From: Sedimentisphaerales bacterium | GTDB taxonomy: Bacteria > Planctomycetota > Phycisphaerae > Sedimentisphaerales > Anaerobacaceae | Direction of reading: 5' to 3' | Length of the DNA: 10,452 nucleotides | Assembly (NCBI GenBank): GCA_016933985.1 | Contig: JAFGTU010000301.1 | Span: 1-10,452 of the forward strand | Part shown: positions 1 to 7,025 of the stretch, in pieces | How the letters are laid out: the number at the start of each line of letters is the position of its first letter | Position numbering within the stretch: the first letter of the stretch is position 1 | Notes under the pieces: model-generated | Told to the model about the DNA's origin: nothing | Database searches by the model: none | Seen by the model: the letters and a program-made list of their open reading frames with translations, nothing else | Program-made: the position numbers and the translations under genes

Positions 1-797
1 CGCGCTCCCATTGCCAATGCCATCAGTTGCGTGAAGTAGAATATGGGCAGACCGTACTTGACGCCGTATTTCCGCTCAACCTCCTCCTGCCGGGTGTCCA
101 GGTTCACATGACAGAGCGGGCACGCAACGGCAATAGCATTTGCCCCGACCGCCACGGCTTCTTCGAGAATATCGTGGGTGAGCTTGAGAACGACGTCCGT
201 GCGCGTCATCGCAAGGGCCCCTCCGCAGCACTCCGTCTTGTACGCCCAGTCAAGCGTCGTAATCCCCATAGAGCCAAGCAACTCGTCCATCGCCATCGGG
301 TACTCGCATTCGTCGAACTGCATTATCTTCGACGGCCGGGTGAGAAGACAGCCGTAATAGCACGCCACCTTCAAGCCGGACAGGTCTTTTATCACCGCAT
401 CCTCAAGGCCCTCTCTGCCATGAAAGATCTCAAGCGGACTCAGCACGTTCATGGATTTCGGCAGCGGCTTGTCAAGAGCTTCGCTGATTTGGCCGGCCAG
501 CTCGGAATCCTCGCCCGCTTCATATAACGCCGTCCTCAAGCGCGCGAAACACGATGCACACGGGGCAACAACATCCCTAAGCCCCATCTCCTGGGCAAGA
601 CATAAATTCTCATAAGGCAGCGCCAGCGACAACAACTTCGACGAGCTGTGCGCCGGAGACGTCCCGCAGCAGATCCAGCCTTTGATCTCCTCAATTCTTA
701 TGCCGAGCTTCTCACAGACGACCCGGAATGACACGTCGTACTCCGAGCCTGTGGAGTGAAGTGAGCATCCCGGATAATAAGCGTACTTCGCAGTCAT
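1..797 (-). CDS. hdrB: Heterodisulfide reductase subunit B-like protein (HdrB), 3' end cut by the window edge
   Basis: I translated this reading frame by hand. It gives 265 residues without a stop before the window edge. It starts MTAKYAYYPGCSLHSTG, the typical opening of HdrB. Two cysteine-rich CCG domains are visible: C11, C43-C44, C79 and C82 (CASC), then C145/C149, C189-C190, C225 and C228 (CPLC). In characterised HdrB proteins these cysteines bind the noncubane [4Fe-4S] clusters that reduce a heterodisulfide; in bacteria without coenzymes M and B the disulfide substrate is usually unknown. There is no signal peptide, so it should be cytoplasmic. The family is usually about 290-300 residues, so only the last few dozen are missing. 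It lies 87 bases downstream of hdrC on the same strand. The order C-B suggests that hdrA and possibly electron-input subunits follow beyond the left edge. The ATG at 797 is supported by a strong ribosome binding site. Confidence 0.93.
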   Translation of the reverse strand, partial: MTAKYAYYPGCSLHSTGSEYDVSFRVVCEKLGIRIEEIKGWICCGTSPAHSSSKLLSLALPYENLCLAQEMGLRDVVAPCASCFARLRTALYEAGEDSELAGQISEALDKPLPKSMNVLSPLEIFHGREGLEDAVIKDLSGLKVACYYGCLLTRPSKIMQFDECEYPMAMDELLGSMGITTLDWAYKTECCGGALAMTRTDVVLKLTHDILEEAVAVGANAIAVACPLCHVNLDTRQEEVERKYGVKYGLPIFYFTQLMALAMGA

Positions 798-807
798 TAT
801 CTGCTAA

Positions 808-814
808 CCTCCTT
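808..814 (-). promoter_or_regulatory. Ribosome binding site of hdrB
   Basis: On the minus strand this reads AAGGAGG, a near-perfect Shine-Dalgarno sequence, with ten bases between it and the ATG at 797. It fixes the hdrB start, which otherwise rests only on homology to the YYPGCSLH opening of the family. Confidence 0.8.
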
Positions 815-884
815 CAATACATATAGGATTTCGCTGTTTTGAGCGCACAGTTGCAGCATGGTCTTGGCTTAGGCGAATTTGATT

Positions 885-1490
885 TCAAACAGTCTGATTC
901 CTTCCCGCCGTGCCGGGGCGGCAACGTCGCGGCAGGTTCTCGATGCTCTTCACACGCCCAAAGATCTTCATCGTCCTCCGCGCTCCTGTAAAGCTGGGCA
1001 TCAGCTTCAGCTTGCCCTTCTTAAACATCTTCATTCCAAGCCCCATATCCTTGAAAAAGTCGAGAGTCCTCAGCTTAAGGGCCACGATCATCCCGACCTC
1101 GTACATGCGTCCGCACATCCTGATATTCGATAGCGCCGCTTTGTAGAATGAGGCCACTTCCGGGATAGTGGGTTTGATTCCCCGCCGCATAGCCGTAATC
1201 TTCACGGCATCCATAACCTTCGCCACATCCACTTCCTGCGGACACCGCGTCGTGCAGGTCTCGCAAGCAGCGCAGAGCCACATGGTCTTGCTGTTGACGA
1301 CCAAGTCGTCCATTCCCAGGCGGATGGCGTGCATGAGTTGGCTGGGCTTATAGTCCATCTCGTACGCTATCGGACAGCCGGCTGCGCACTTGCCGCATTG
1401 ATAACAAAGGTTGACATTCTGCCCGCTTTCTTCGAGTATGGCTTCGGCCAGGCTCGAATCCGATGAAATCCTCTGAACGCACTCCATCAT
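885..1490 (-). CDS. hdrC: Heterodisulfide reductase subunit C-like ferredoxin protein (HdrC)
   Basis: This 201-residue soluble protein has two [4Fe-4S] binding motifs: C29-x2-C32-x2-C35-x3-C39 (CYQCGKCAAGCP) and C73-x2-C76-x2-C79-x3-C83 (CAACETCTTRCP). That pairing, followed by a helical C-terminal part and a CCG protein encoded next, is the HdrC pattern. In the Hdr complex HdrC relays electrons between the flavoprotein HdrA and the catalytic HdrB. Two adjacent ATG codons are possible starts (1490 and 1487). The purine stretch GAGAG on the minus strand lies five bases from the first and eight from the second, so the second may be the true start. The basic C-terminal tail (ENLPRRCRPGTAG) is not part of the fold I recognise. 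Transcription probably starts in the divergent region 1491-1776, making hdrC the first gene of the unit. Confidence 0.92.
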   Translation of the reverse strand: MMECVQRISSDSSLAEAILEESGQNVNLCYQCGKCAAGCPIAYEMDYKPSQLMHAIRLGMDDLVVNSKTMWLCAACETCTTRCPQEVDVAKVMDAVKITAMRRGIKPTIPEVASFYKAALSNIRMCGRMYEVGMIVALKLRTLDFFKDMGLGMKMFKKGKLKLMPSFTGARRTMKIFGRVKSIENLPRRCRPGTAGRNQTV

Positions 1491-1688
1491 CTAATCTCTC
1501 TTTCACATCTCATATTAGGAACAAGAACGGCCTCCCGACCCGGAAAAACGCCAAACGACATCACCACATCGGGTAATAAACGTATATTTCCAGCATACAA
1601 ACGTATTAGCAAGCAAAAACCTGCCAATTCGCAAAAAAATTGTTCTCTGCAATTCAAAGGCAGGACCTCGAATTGCCGATGGAATATC

Positions 1689-1737
1689 GGGCTTTCTCCC
1701 CGGTCGTTCTTTTTGTATAATTGCCGCCCGGAAGCCC
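1689..1737. repeat. Imperfect inverted repeat flanking the sulfatase -10 box
   Basis: GGGCTTTC at 1689-1696 pairs 7 of 8 with GGAAGCCC at 1730-1737, leaving 33 bases between the arms, which include the TATAAT at 1716-1721. Inner CCCCGG and CCGCCCGG segments could add pairing. It may be an operator or a leader hairpin. No T-run follows, so it is not a terminator. It could also be chance. Confidence 0.25.
1716..1721 (+). promoter_or_regulatory. Candidate -10 box for the sulfatase gene
   Basis: A perfect TATAAT lies 55 bases upstream of the sulfatase ATG. No good -35 sequence is found at the proper distance (TTTCTC at 1693-1698 is poor), so this is a candidate only. The ribosome binding site of the same gene is GAGGA at 1763-1767, nine bases before the ATG at 1777. 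Confidence 0.35.
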
Positions 1738-1776
1738 AAAGCCGCTTGATGGTTCGCAATCTGAGGACTTACTGTT

Positions 1777-3450
1777 ATGAAAATAGAGAAGACCAACCGA
1801 CGCCGATTCTTGAAAGCGGTCGCCGCCGGGGCAGCGACCCTGGCCTTGCCCCGTTCAATATCACTTGCGCGCGCGACCGGCAGACCCAACATTCTGTTCA
1901 TAATGGCCGACGACCACGCCGTGAACGCAGTCAGTTGCTACGGCTCCCGGCTTGGCACGGTCGCCAAGACGCCCAATATAGACCGCATCGCCGCCGAGGG
2001 CGCCCGCCTTGTCAATTGCTTGTGCACAAATTCTATCTGTGTTCCCAGCCGAGCAACTATTCTCACGGGCCAATATAGCCACGTCAACGGCGTCTATACC
2101 CTCGCAGACCGGCTCGACCCGGAAAAACAAAACGTCGCCAAGATTCTCCATGCGGCTGGATACCAGACCGCACTATTCGGCAAATGGCACTTGAAATCCG
2201 ATCCCGCCGGATTCGACGACTGGAACATCCTCCCAGGCCAGGGCCGATACCACAATCCGCTCATGAGAGAAAAGCCCACGGAGAAACAGCCGGGTGATAA
2301 AAAGGCCCTCGACACACAAAGCAACGCCGAAAAAGTCAACGACGCAAACCAGCCGACCGAACCCAACGAAGCAAGCGACCCATATAGTGAAGAAGATCGT
2401 ACCGAGGAGAAGAGTGTCGGCCTCAAGACCCACAAGGGTTTCTCAACCGACGTCATAACGGACCTCTCCCTTGAATGGCTCAAAAAACGCGATAAGAAGA
2501 AACCCTTCCTCCTGATGACGCACTTCAAGAGCCCCCACGCCCCCTGGCATTTCGCCGAAAGACACGCCGAGATGTACAAAGACGTCGAGATTCCCGAACC
2601 CGAAAGCCTCTTTGAGAACTTGATGCATCGCTCTGCCGGCTCAAGAGAATACGGCTTTCGAATCGACGAAGCACTGCTCCAGCAAATGCAAAACGACGAC
2701 TACCCCACGGGCAAACTCGATACGACAGGTATGTCCCCGGAGCAGAAGGCCCGCACCGCATACCAGAAATACCTGAAAGACTACCTGCGATGTGTGGCCG
2801 CCATCGACGAAAACGTCGGCAAATTGCTCGAATTCCTCCGTGAACAGAATCTCGAAGACAATACCGTCGTCATTTATACCTCCGACCAGGGCCTTTTCCT
2901 CGGCGAACACGGCTACATCGACAAGCGATGGATGTACGAGGAATCTCTGCGAATGCCTTTTCTGATGCGTTACCCCCCCCTCATAAGACCGGAAACCGTC
3001 AACGACGATATCATCATCAACGCCGACTTCGCCCCCACCCTTCTCGATCTTGCAGGCATCACCGCGCCCGCCGAGATGCAGGGCCGAAGCTTCCGCGACA
3101 ACCTCAGGTCAAGAACCCCGGCCGACTGGCGAACTGCCATGTACTACCGATACTGGCAGCACGGCAGCAGACCGGCACACTATGGAATAAGAACGGATCG
3201 ATACAAGCTGATCTTCTTCTACGGACTGCCGCTCAACATGAAAGGCGCCGAAAAGACGCCCACAAAAGTCGGCTGGGAACTCTACGACCTCAAACGCGAC
3301 CCATTCGAGACGAACAACATCTACGGCCATCCCGCATACCGCAGAGTGCAGGCAGGCCTAAAGAAGAACCTGACGGACCTAAAAGCAGAGCTTGGCGATA
3401 CCGACGATAAATATCCCGAATTGACCGAGCTGACGAAAAAGTACTGGTGA
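1777..3450 (+). CDS. Tat-exported type I (formylglycine-dependent) sulfatase
   Basis: This 557-residue protein would hydrolyse sulfate esters, probably on a polysaccharide. Residues 1-33 form a twin-arginine signal (R8-R9-R10-F11-L12-K13, a hydrophobic stretch, then ARA), so it is exported folded. The type I sulfatase core follows: metal residues in MADDH (D45, D46); the maturation motif C88-V-P-S-R, where Cys88 would be oxidised to formylglycine; GKWH at 135-138; SPH at 252-254; the second metal motif SDQG (D370, Q371); and DKRWMYEESLRMP from 382. The length fits the family. Residues about 165-216 form a hydrophilic, Lys/Glu/Asn-rich insertion of low complexity. Eight consecutive C (2973-2980) encode Tyr-Pro-Pro within an intact frame. 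The start is supported by GAGGA nine bases upstream. No maturation enzyme is encoded in the window. The substrate cannot be told from sequence alone. Confidence 0.93.
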   Translation: MKIEKTNRRRFLKAVAAGAATLALPRSISLARATGRPNILFIMADDHAVNAVSCYGSRLGTVAKTPNIDRIAAEGARLVNCLCTNSICVPSRATILTGQYSHVNGVYTLADRLDPEKQNVAKILHAAGYQTALFGKWHLKSDPAGFDDWNILPGQGRYHNPLMREKPTEKQPGDKKALDTQSNAEKVNDANQPTEPNEASDPYSEEDRTEEKSVGLKTHKGFSTDVITDLSLEWLKKRDKKKPFLLMTHFKSPHAPWHFAERHAEMYKDVEIPEPESLFENLMHRSAGSREYGFRIDEALLQQMQNDDYPTGKLDTTGMSPEQKARTAYQKYLKDYLRCVAAIDENVGKLLEFLREQNLEDNTVVIYTSDQGLFLGEHGYIDKRWMYEESLRMPFLMRYPPLIRPETVNDDIIINADFAPTLLDLAGITAPAEMQGRSFRDNLRSRTPADWRTAMYYRYWQHGSRPAHYGIRTDRYKLIFFYGLPLNMKGAEKTPTKVGWELYDLKRDPFETNNIYGHPAYRRVQAGLKKNLTDLKAELGDTDDKYPELTELTKKYW

Positions 3451-3518
3451 CCCGAATAATCAGCCGACCGGCCGCCTCAAACCAACGAATCGATCCGGCG
3501 TCAAGACGAGCAAGGCCG

Positions 3519-4340
3519 ATGACAATCATAGACTCAACACGACGACCTCCTTTGCGAACCGTCGGCCTAATTCGCGTCTTGATCTCCATTGTGATCTTTC
3601 TGCCGGGATGCAATTCGGGCAGCACTTCCACCAAGCAAGCATATCTGTCGTCAGAACAAATCACAGGAACATTCTCAATCGTGGCCGTCGATCCGAATAC
3701 CGGGCTCTGCGGTGCGGCAGTCGCAAGCAAATACCCCGCCGTAGGCAAAGTCGTCCCATATGTTCGGGCAGGCGTCGGAGCATTTTGCACCCAGCACTGG
3801 CATAATCCGGATTGGGGCAAGCCCGCCCTCGATATGCTCGAACAAGGCAAGCTGCCCGAGCAGGTCCTCGCCGATCTGCTCCGCGACGATACCAACCGTG
3901 ACAAACGCCAACTGGCCATCATCGATATGACCGGCAGAGCAGCCAACCGCAATCCCGCAAATGCCGACCCCTCCGGAATATGGTGGGGAGCAGTCTCAGG
4001 AAGATACTACGCCTGCCAGGGAAACACGCTCAGCGGCCCCGAAGTAGTCTTTGCCATGGCAAGGGCTTACGAAGAAACCGCAGGGAGCCTCGCCGACCGC
4101 CTCATGGCAGCCCTGGTGGCGGGCGACTGCGCAGGCGGAGACCACCGCGGACGCCTTGCATCAGGAATCAGAGTAGCTAACGAAGGCGTAGAAGGCCACT
4201 GGTTCGAACTATACGTCGATAAAAGCGACGACGCCGTCGTCGAACTGGCAAAAAAATACGCCGCCCTTGAACACGAAGCTAAAGGCCCGTGGCCCGGCGG
4301 CAAGCAGCTCTTCAAACACCCTTGCCCTAAAGAGGATTGA
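3519..4340 (+). CDS. DUF1028 (Ntn-hydrolase-like) protein, candidate lipoprotein
   Basis: The domain from about residue 50 (TFSIVAVDPNTG, then AVASKYPAVG, RAGVGAF, RRQLAI-type, ACQGN, GPEVV, GGDHRGR) is a clear DUF1028 domain. The family has an Ntn-hydrolase-like fold and no firmly established reaction; Thr51 (or Ser53) sits where the conserved start of the domain lies. I chose the ATG at 3519 (273 residues). It puts a basic N-region (RRPPLR), a hydrophobic segment and the sequence FLPGC at the front, giving a lipoprotein-type signal with Cys31 as the candidate lipidated residue. An alternative GTG at 3447 overlaps the sulfatase stop and would add 24 polar residues that hide the signal. Neither start has a strong ribosome binding site (AAGG at 3512-3515 is too close to the ATG). 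It follows the sulfatase by 68 bases and is probably cotranscribed. It ends 13 bases from the convergent gene. Confidence 0.85.
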   Translation: MTIIDSTRRPPLRTVGLIRVLISIVIFLPGCNSGSTSTKQAYLSSEQITGTFSIVAVDPNTGLCGAAVASKYPAVGKVVPYVRAGVGAFCTQHWHNPDWGKPALDMLEQGKLPEQVLADLLRDDTNRDKRQLAIIDMTGRAANRNPANADPSGIWWGAVSGRYYACQGNTLSGPEVVFAMARAYEETAGSLADRLMAALVAGDCAGGDHRGRLASGIRVANEGVEGHWFELYVDKSDDAVVELAKKYAALEHEAKGPWPGGKQLFKHPCPKED

Positions 4341-4353
4341 GCACTGAACAAGA

Positions 4354-6753
4354 TCATCGCACTTGAATCACGGCCACATCTTCGCCGTCCAACGCGATGG
4401 TCGCCTTGAGACCAATCCATTTGACGATGGCGTCCCTCACCAACTCCCGACTGTTGGTCGGAGTCTTTCCGTCCATAGTTATCGTGGCGGTCCGGCGCCG
4501 GTCGCTGTCGTTGAAAACGGTAAGGTATCGCTCGCCGAAGCGCTCTATAAACACATGCTCATCGCTCGAATACGCCCCGGTCACCGGCTCCCATCCCGCC
4601 TCGGCCACCAGCCTGCACAAGGGAACATATTTTTTGAACAAATCCCTGTCCCGTTCATAAAGCTCAGGTCTGGTGAAGTAATGTCCCTGCGAGGCATTGT
4701 GGCTGAAGAACCCGGGAAACATCCCGTAGGCAAGCGACCGCTTCATATACTTTTCAACCAATTCATGCGAGAAATCCTCGAAGCGCGTATTCATCAGGAA
4801 GCAATAGGGCTTATCCTTGCACATCGCCCGGCGGTAAAGCAGCTCGCTATCAGACATCGGCCGCCATTTCCCGCCCGGATTCCAGTCCGTCTCGGTCCCC
4901 ATAACATCGAGCAGCGGCGCAAGCCAGCATAATCGAATCGGCGTGGAATTGGCCATCATCAGCTTGCCCATCCCGTGAATGTCGCGCTCGATTCCGCGTA
5001 TATACTCGAACGCAATCAGCCCGCGAAAGATCGCAGGCTTGCGGCTATCCAAGGAAAACGTCAAGGCAGTCGCAGCGGCGGCAAAGTGGTCGCGCCGAAA
5101 GTCAAGCTCGTCGGTAACATAACCCTCGCTCGAATCGATGTACTCGCCGTCCAGGTCCGCGCTGCGCTTCGGGCCGTACAGTTTCTCACGGAGCTCCGGG
5201 TTCCACTTGTTCTTGAAATCCGTAACTTCTCCCGTAATCCCCGGCATCGAGTTTATACTCCACACCGCCCCGTTGCACCACGGGGTATCGAGAAGCCTCG
5301 CCGGGAATTGCCCCTTCTCATCGTGATAACCGCTGCAGAGAAGCGCCTTGGCATGCACATCGTTCTTCTCATCGGCAAGCCGCCGCGTCTCCGCTATCGC
5401 CGCTTCCATCGTCCGAGCCATCCCTTTGGGCATTGACATCCACCACGTCATAGGCTCGGTATAGCGAAACGTAATAATATCGTGCTCATCGTCCCATTTC
5501 GTCTCGTTCGTGCCTTCTTTGACTGCAAATCCGAAGTCCTCCCACCCCTTAACCTCGCTGATCTTCGCAAAAGGCATCCACAGGCCCTGCTTGGCTGTCC
5601 GCCTCTGAAAATGCTCCGCAAAAAGCTCATAATACCGCGACAAGGCGGAACGGAATCCCCACTTCGGATCGAATTCAAACTTGCAAAAGCGCAGTTTGGC
5701 CGTCGGTTTCTCCGCGGCAAGGCCGATATCATAAGCAACAAACACCTCTTTTGTCCCGGCATTGCACCCGACGCGGAAAAACGCAGGCATGGACATATCA
5801 ATCCCAAGCCCGACCCCCCTGCCGCCAACGGCCACCGCGGCAAAGGGATAGCGAGAAAGCCGACCGTTCGCCCCAGCCCCAAAGCTCGACGCATTAAGAT
5901 ACTCACGACCCGCCTCAGCCTTGAGACTGCGACGCGGATCCTGAAGCCACAGGCAATCGCCCGCTGGGACAGGAACCGTATAATACAAAGTAATCACCCG
6001 ATCTCTCCCGCTCGTGTCGGAAATGGTAACATCATAAAAAACGCCTTCGGTGCGCCGCTGTTGTTGATACTCCAGCTTCAAACCGAGCGCGACGCGCTCA
6101 ATGCCGAGAAAGTCCGACCCGGCCGCCACATCGCGGACCGCGAATCCATCTCTCGCCGAACGCACAATTTCAACCGGCACGCCGTCGAACACAGCCGCCC
6201 CTTTCGGCGGCTTCATCACACGCAGCTCAGGATCTCGAAACCAAGCCTTGCCCGAATGACGCCGCAGCAGCATATGGAACGAAACAGCCCTAACCGGCTT
6301 GTCCGGAAATACGACAACCTGGGCCTTCTCCCAATCGTGACTGCCCACGCTGAACGGATCGACTTGCCCCCATAAGGGTGTCCCGTCCGCATAGGTCAAA
6401 TCGAGATACAGCGAATAGTCGCTATTGCGACCGCCCCCCACACCCTCGGCTTTGCTACAGGCGACGGCAACTATCGGCTCCGGCTCCACTTGATTCAGCA
6501 CCACCGTTTGCGAAACGCCACGCTGAACCTCGCTATCGCCGCCGTTATCGCACACAAAAGCATTCCCATCCCGTCCAAAACCTCTCTCCCATCCCCGCCA
6601 CGCATCGGCCTTTAGCAGATTCTCCCCCGCATCATCAGCATTCAGGACCTTCTTCAAAACCGCACCGTCGGCTTCGCCGCGTGCACAGCCAAGAGGAATA
6701 AAGAACACGCAAACCGGCAACGATATGAAACACAAAAAACACACCCGCTTCAT
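4354..6753 (-). CDS. Large secreted multidomain protein, probable glycoside hydrolase of unassigned family
   Basis: This 799-residue protein begins with a signal peptide (MKRVCFLCFI, hydrophobic to about residue 20) followed by PLGC; Cys23 could be lipidated, although Pro at -3 is unusual. Residues about 45-180 have the composition of a carbohydrate-binding beta-sandwich. A second beta-rich part runs to about 365. Residues about 370-725 resemble a TIM-barrel glycosidase core, with carboxylate-rich segments DLDGEYIDSSEGY (533-545) and GTETDWN (619-625) plus GKLMMANS (596-603). Residues 733-799 look like a closing beta-sandwich. I cannot name a glycoside hydrolase family, so substrate and catalytic residues are unassigned; Asp540, Glu543 and Glu621 are candidates only. 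A TTG at 6768 would add five residues, but GAGG at 6763-6766 is spaced nine bases from the ATG at 6753, which I prefer. It stands alone on its strand and converges on the DUF1028 gene; no terminator hairpin was seen in the gap. Confidence 0.75.
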   Translation of the reverse strand: MKRVCFLCFISLPVCVFFIPLGCARGEADGAVLKKVLNADDAGENLLKADAWRGWERGFGRDGNAFVCDNGGDSEVQRGVSQTVVLNQVEPEPIVAVACSKAEGVGGGRNSDYSLYLDLTYADGTPLWGQVDPFSVGSHDWEKAQVVVFPDKPVRAVSFHMLLRRHSGKAWFRDPELRVMKPPKGAAVFDGVPVEIVRSARDGFAVRDVAAGSDFLGIERVALGLKLEYQQQRRTEGVFYDVTISDTSGRDRVITLYYTVPVPAGDCLWLQDPRRSLKAEAGREYLNASSFGAGANGRLSRYPFAAVAVGGRGVGLGIDMSMPAFFRVGCNAGTKEVFVAYDIGLAAEKPTAKLRFCKFEFDPKWGFRSALSRYYELFAEHFQRRTAKQGLWMPFAKISEVKGWEDFGFAVKEGTNETKWDDEHDIITFRYTEPMTWWMSMPKGMARTMEAAIAETRRLADEKNDVHAKALLCSGYHDEKGQFPARLLDTPWCNGAVWSINSMPGITGEVTDFKNKWNPELREKLYGPKRSADLDGEYIDSSEGYVTDELDFRRDHFAAAATALTFSLDSRKPAIFRGLIAFEYIRGIERDIHGMGKLMMANSTPIRLCWLAPLLDVMGTETDWNPGGKWRPMSDSELLYRRAMCKDKPYCFLMNTRFEDFSHELVEKYMKRSLAYGMFPGFFSHNASQGHYFTRPELYERDRDLFKKYVPLCRLVAEAGWEPVTGAYSSDEHVFIERFGERYLTVFNDSDRRRTATITMDGKTPTNSRELVRDAIVKWIGLKATIALDGEDVAVIQVR

Positions 6754-6762
6754 CAGATAAAT

Positions 6763-6766
6763 CCTC
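6763..6766 (-). promoter_or_regulatory. Ribosome binding site of the large secreted protein
   Basis: On the minus strand this is GAGG (within TGAGGA), nine bases before the ATG at 6753. It decides in favour of that ATG over the in-frame TTG at 6768, which would overlap the site itself. Confidence 0.65.
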
Positions 6767-6860
6767 AATCAAAACCAACCCGACAAAAACAACGAACGCC
6801 ACACAACCCGACCGTAAGGGGGGCAATCAACGCGCCCGGCATCAAAAACTATCGCATATT

Positions 6861-6890
6861 ATCATACCTCAACACCACGCCCCATTCCAA
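6861..6890 (-). promoter_or_regulatory. Candidate sigma-70-type promoter for the large secreted protein
   Basis: On the minus strand, TTGGAA (6885-6890, four of six to the -35 consensus) is followed after 18 bases by TATGAT (6861-6866, five of six to the -10 consensus). It would give a leader of about 100 bases before the ATG at 6753. This is sequence resemblance only. Confidence 0.4.
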
Positions 6891-6946
6891 CTCCAAAAAA
6901 ACCCGCACAATCCTCCGTTTTGGGTGTCGCATTCGCCCCGCCTATC

Positions 6947-6955
6947 TGGTATATT
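6947..6955 (+). promoter_or_regulatory. Candidate extended -10 promoter for the LamG/AKR/cytochrome unit
   Basis: TGGTATATT matches the extended -10 form (TG, one base, then TATATT, five of six to TATAAT). No good -35 lies at the normal distance, which extended -10 promoters tolerate. The expected transcript would start near 6962, giving a leader of about 64 bases. The TTGACT at 6964 looks like a -35 but has no -10 at a workable distance. Confidence 0.35.
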
Positions 6956-6967
6956 AAAGCCGGTTGA

Positions 6968-6997
6968 CTTCGAGGACGATCTTATACGCCTCTGAAG
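6968..6997 (+). repeat. Inverted repeat / possible leader hairpin before the LamG gene
   Basis: CTTCGAGG (6968-6975) and CCTCTGAAG (6989-6997) are complementary over eight base pairs with one bulged base and a 13-base loop. If transcription starts at the candidate promoter just upstream, this lies in the mRNA leader, ahead of the ribosome binding site AGGAG at 7014-7018. It could be a transcript-stabilising hairpin or a protein-binding site. Confidence 0.3.
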
Positions 6998-7013
6998 AGA
7001 AAACATCATATTT

Positions 7014-7018
7014 AGGAG
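7014..7018 (+). promoter_or_regulatory. Ribosome binding site of the LamG protein gene
   Basis: AGGAG lies seven bases before the ATG at 7026, a standard arrangement that supports this start together with the signal peptide that follows it. Confidence 0.75.
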
Positions 7019-7025
7019 AAGCAGC

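Larger units (their letters stand above)
1491..1776. other. Divergent intergenic region between hdrC and the sulfatase gene
   Basis: These 286 bases separate two divergently transcribed units and are more A/T-rich than the flanking genes. They hold a TATAAT box and a Shine-Dalgarno sequence for the sulfatase, an imperfect inverted repeat around the TATAAT box, and a run of seven A around 1633-1639. I found no convincing sigma-70 promoter facing hdrC. The open frames crossing the region show no protein-like composition and no start signals, so I call no gene here. Confidence 0.6.

Noticed and set aside
27..527. A 166-codon plus-strand open frame
   Set aside because: It lies antisense within hdrB, whose protein sequence is a clear family match with intact cysteine motifs; the plus-strand product resembles nothing and is rich in Arg and His, as expected for a shadow frame.
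1613..1627. A sigma-54-like element (TTGGCA ... TTGC) facing hdrC
   Set aside because: On the minus strand the GG and GC doublets are separated by nine bases, not the required ten, so it is one base short of the strict sigma-54 spacing.
1515..1901. A 128-codon minus-strand open frame across the divergent region
   Set aside because: It starts inside the sulfatase signal-peptide region and runs through A/T-rich intergenic DNA; no domain, no ribosome binding site.
3447..3518. GTG at 3447 as the start of the DUF1028 gene (overlapping the sulfatase stop)
   Set aside because: It would add 24 polar residues in front of an otherwise well-formed lipoprotein-type signal peptide and has no ribosome binding site. 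It is not fully excluded.
5482..6375. A 297-codon plus-strand open frame
   Set aside because: It is antisense to the large secreted protein. Its composition (many Arg, Pro, Lys) and lack of start signals mark it as a shadow of the GC-biased opposite strand.
6964..6988. TTGACT with TTATAC as a sigma-70 promoter for the LamG gene
   Set aside because: The spacing is only 12-13 bases, too short for a -35/-10 pair; the extended -10 just upstream is a better candidate.
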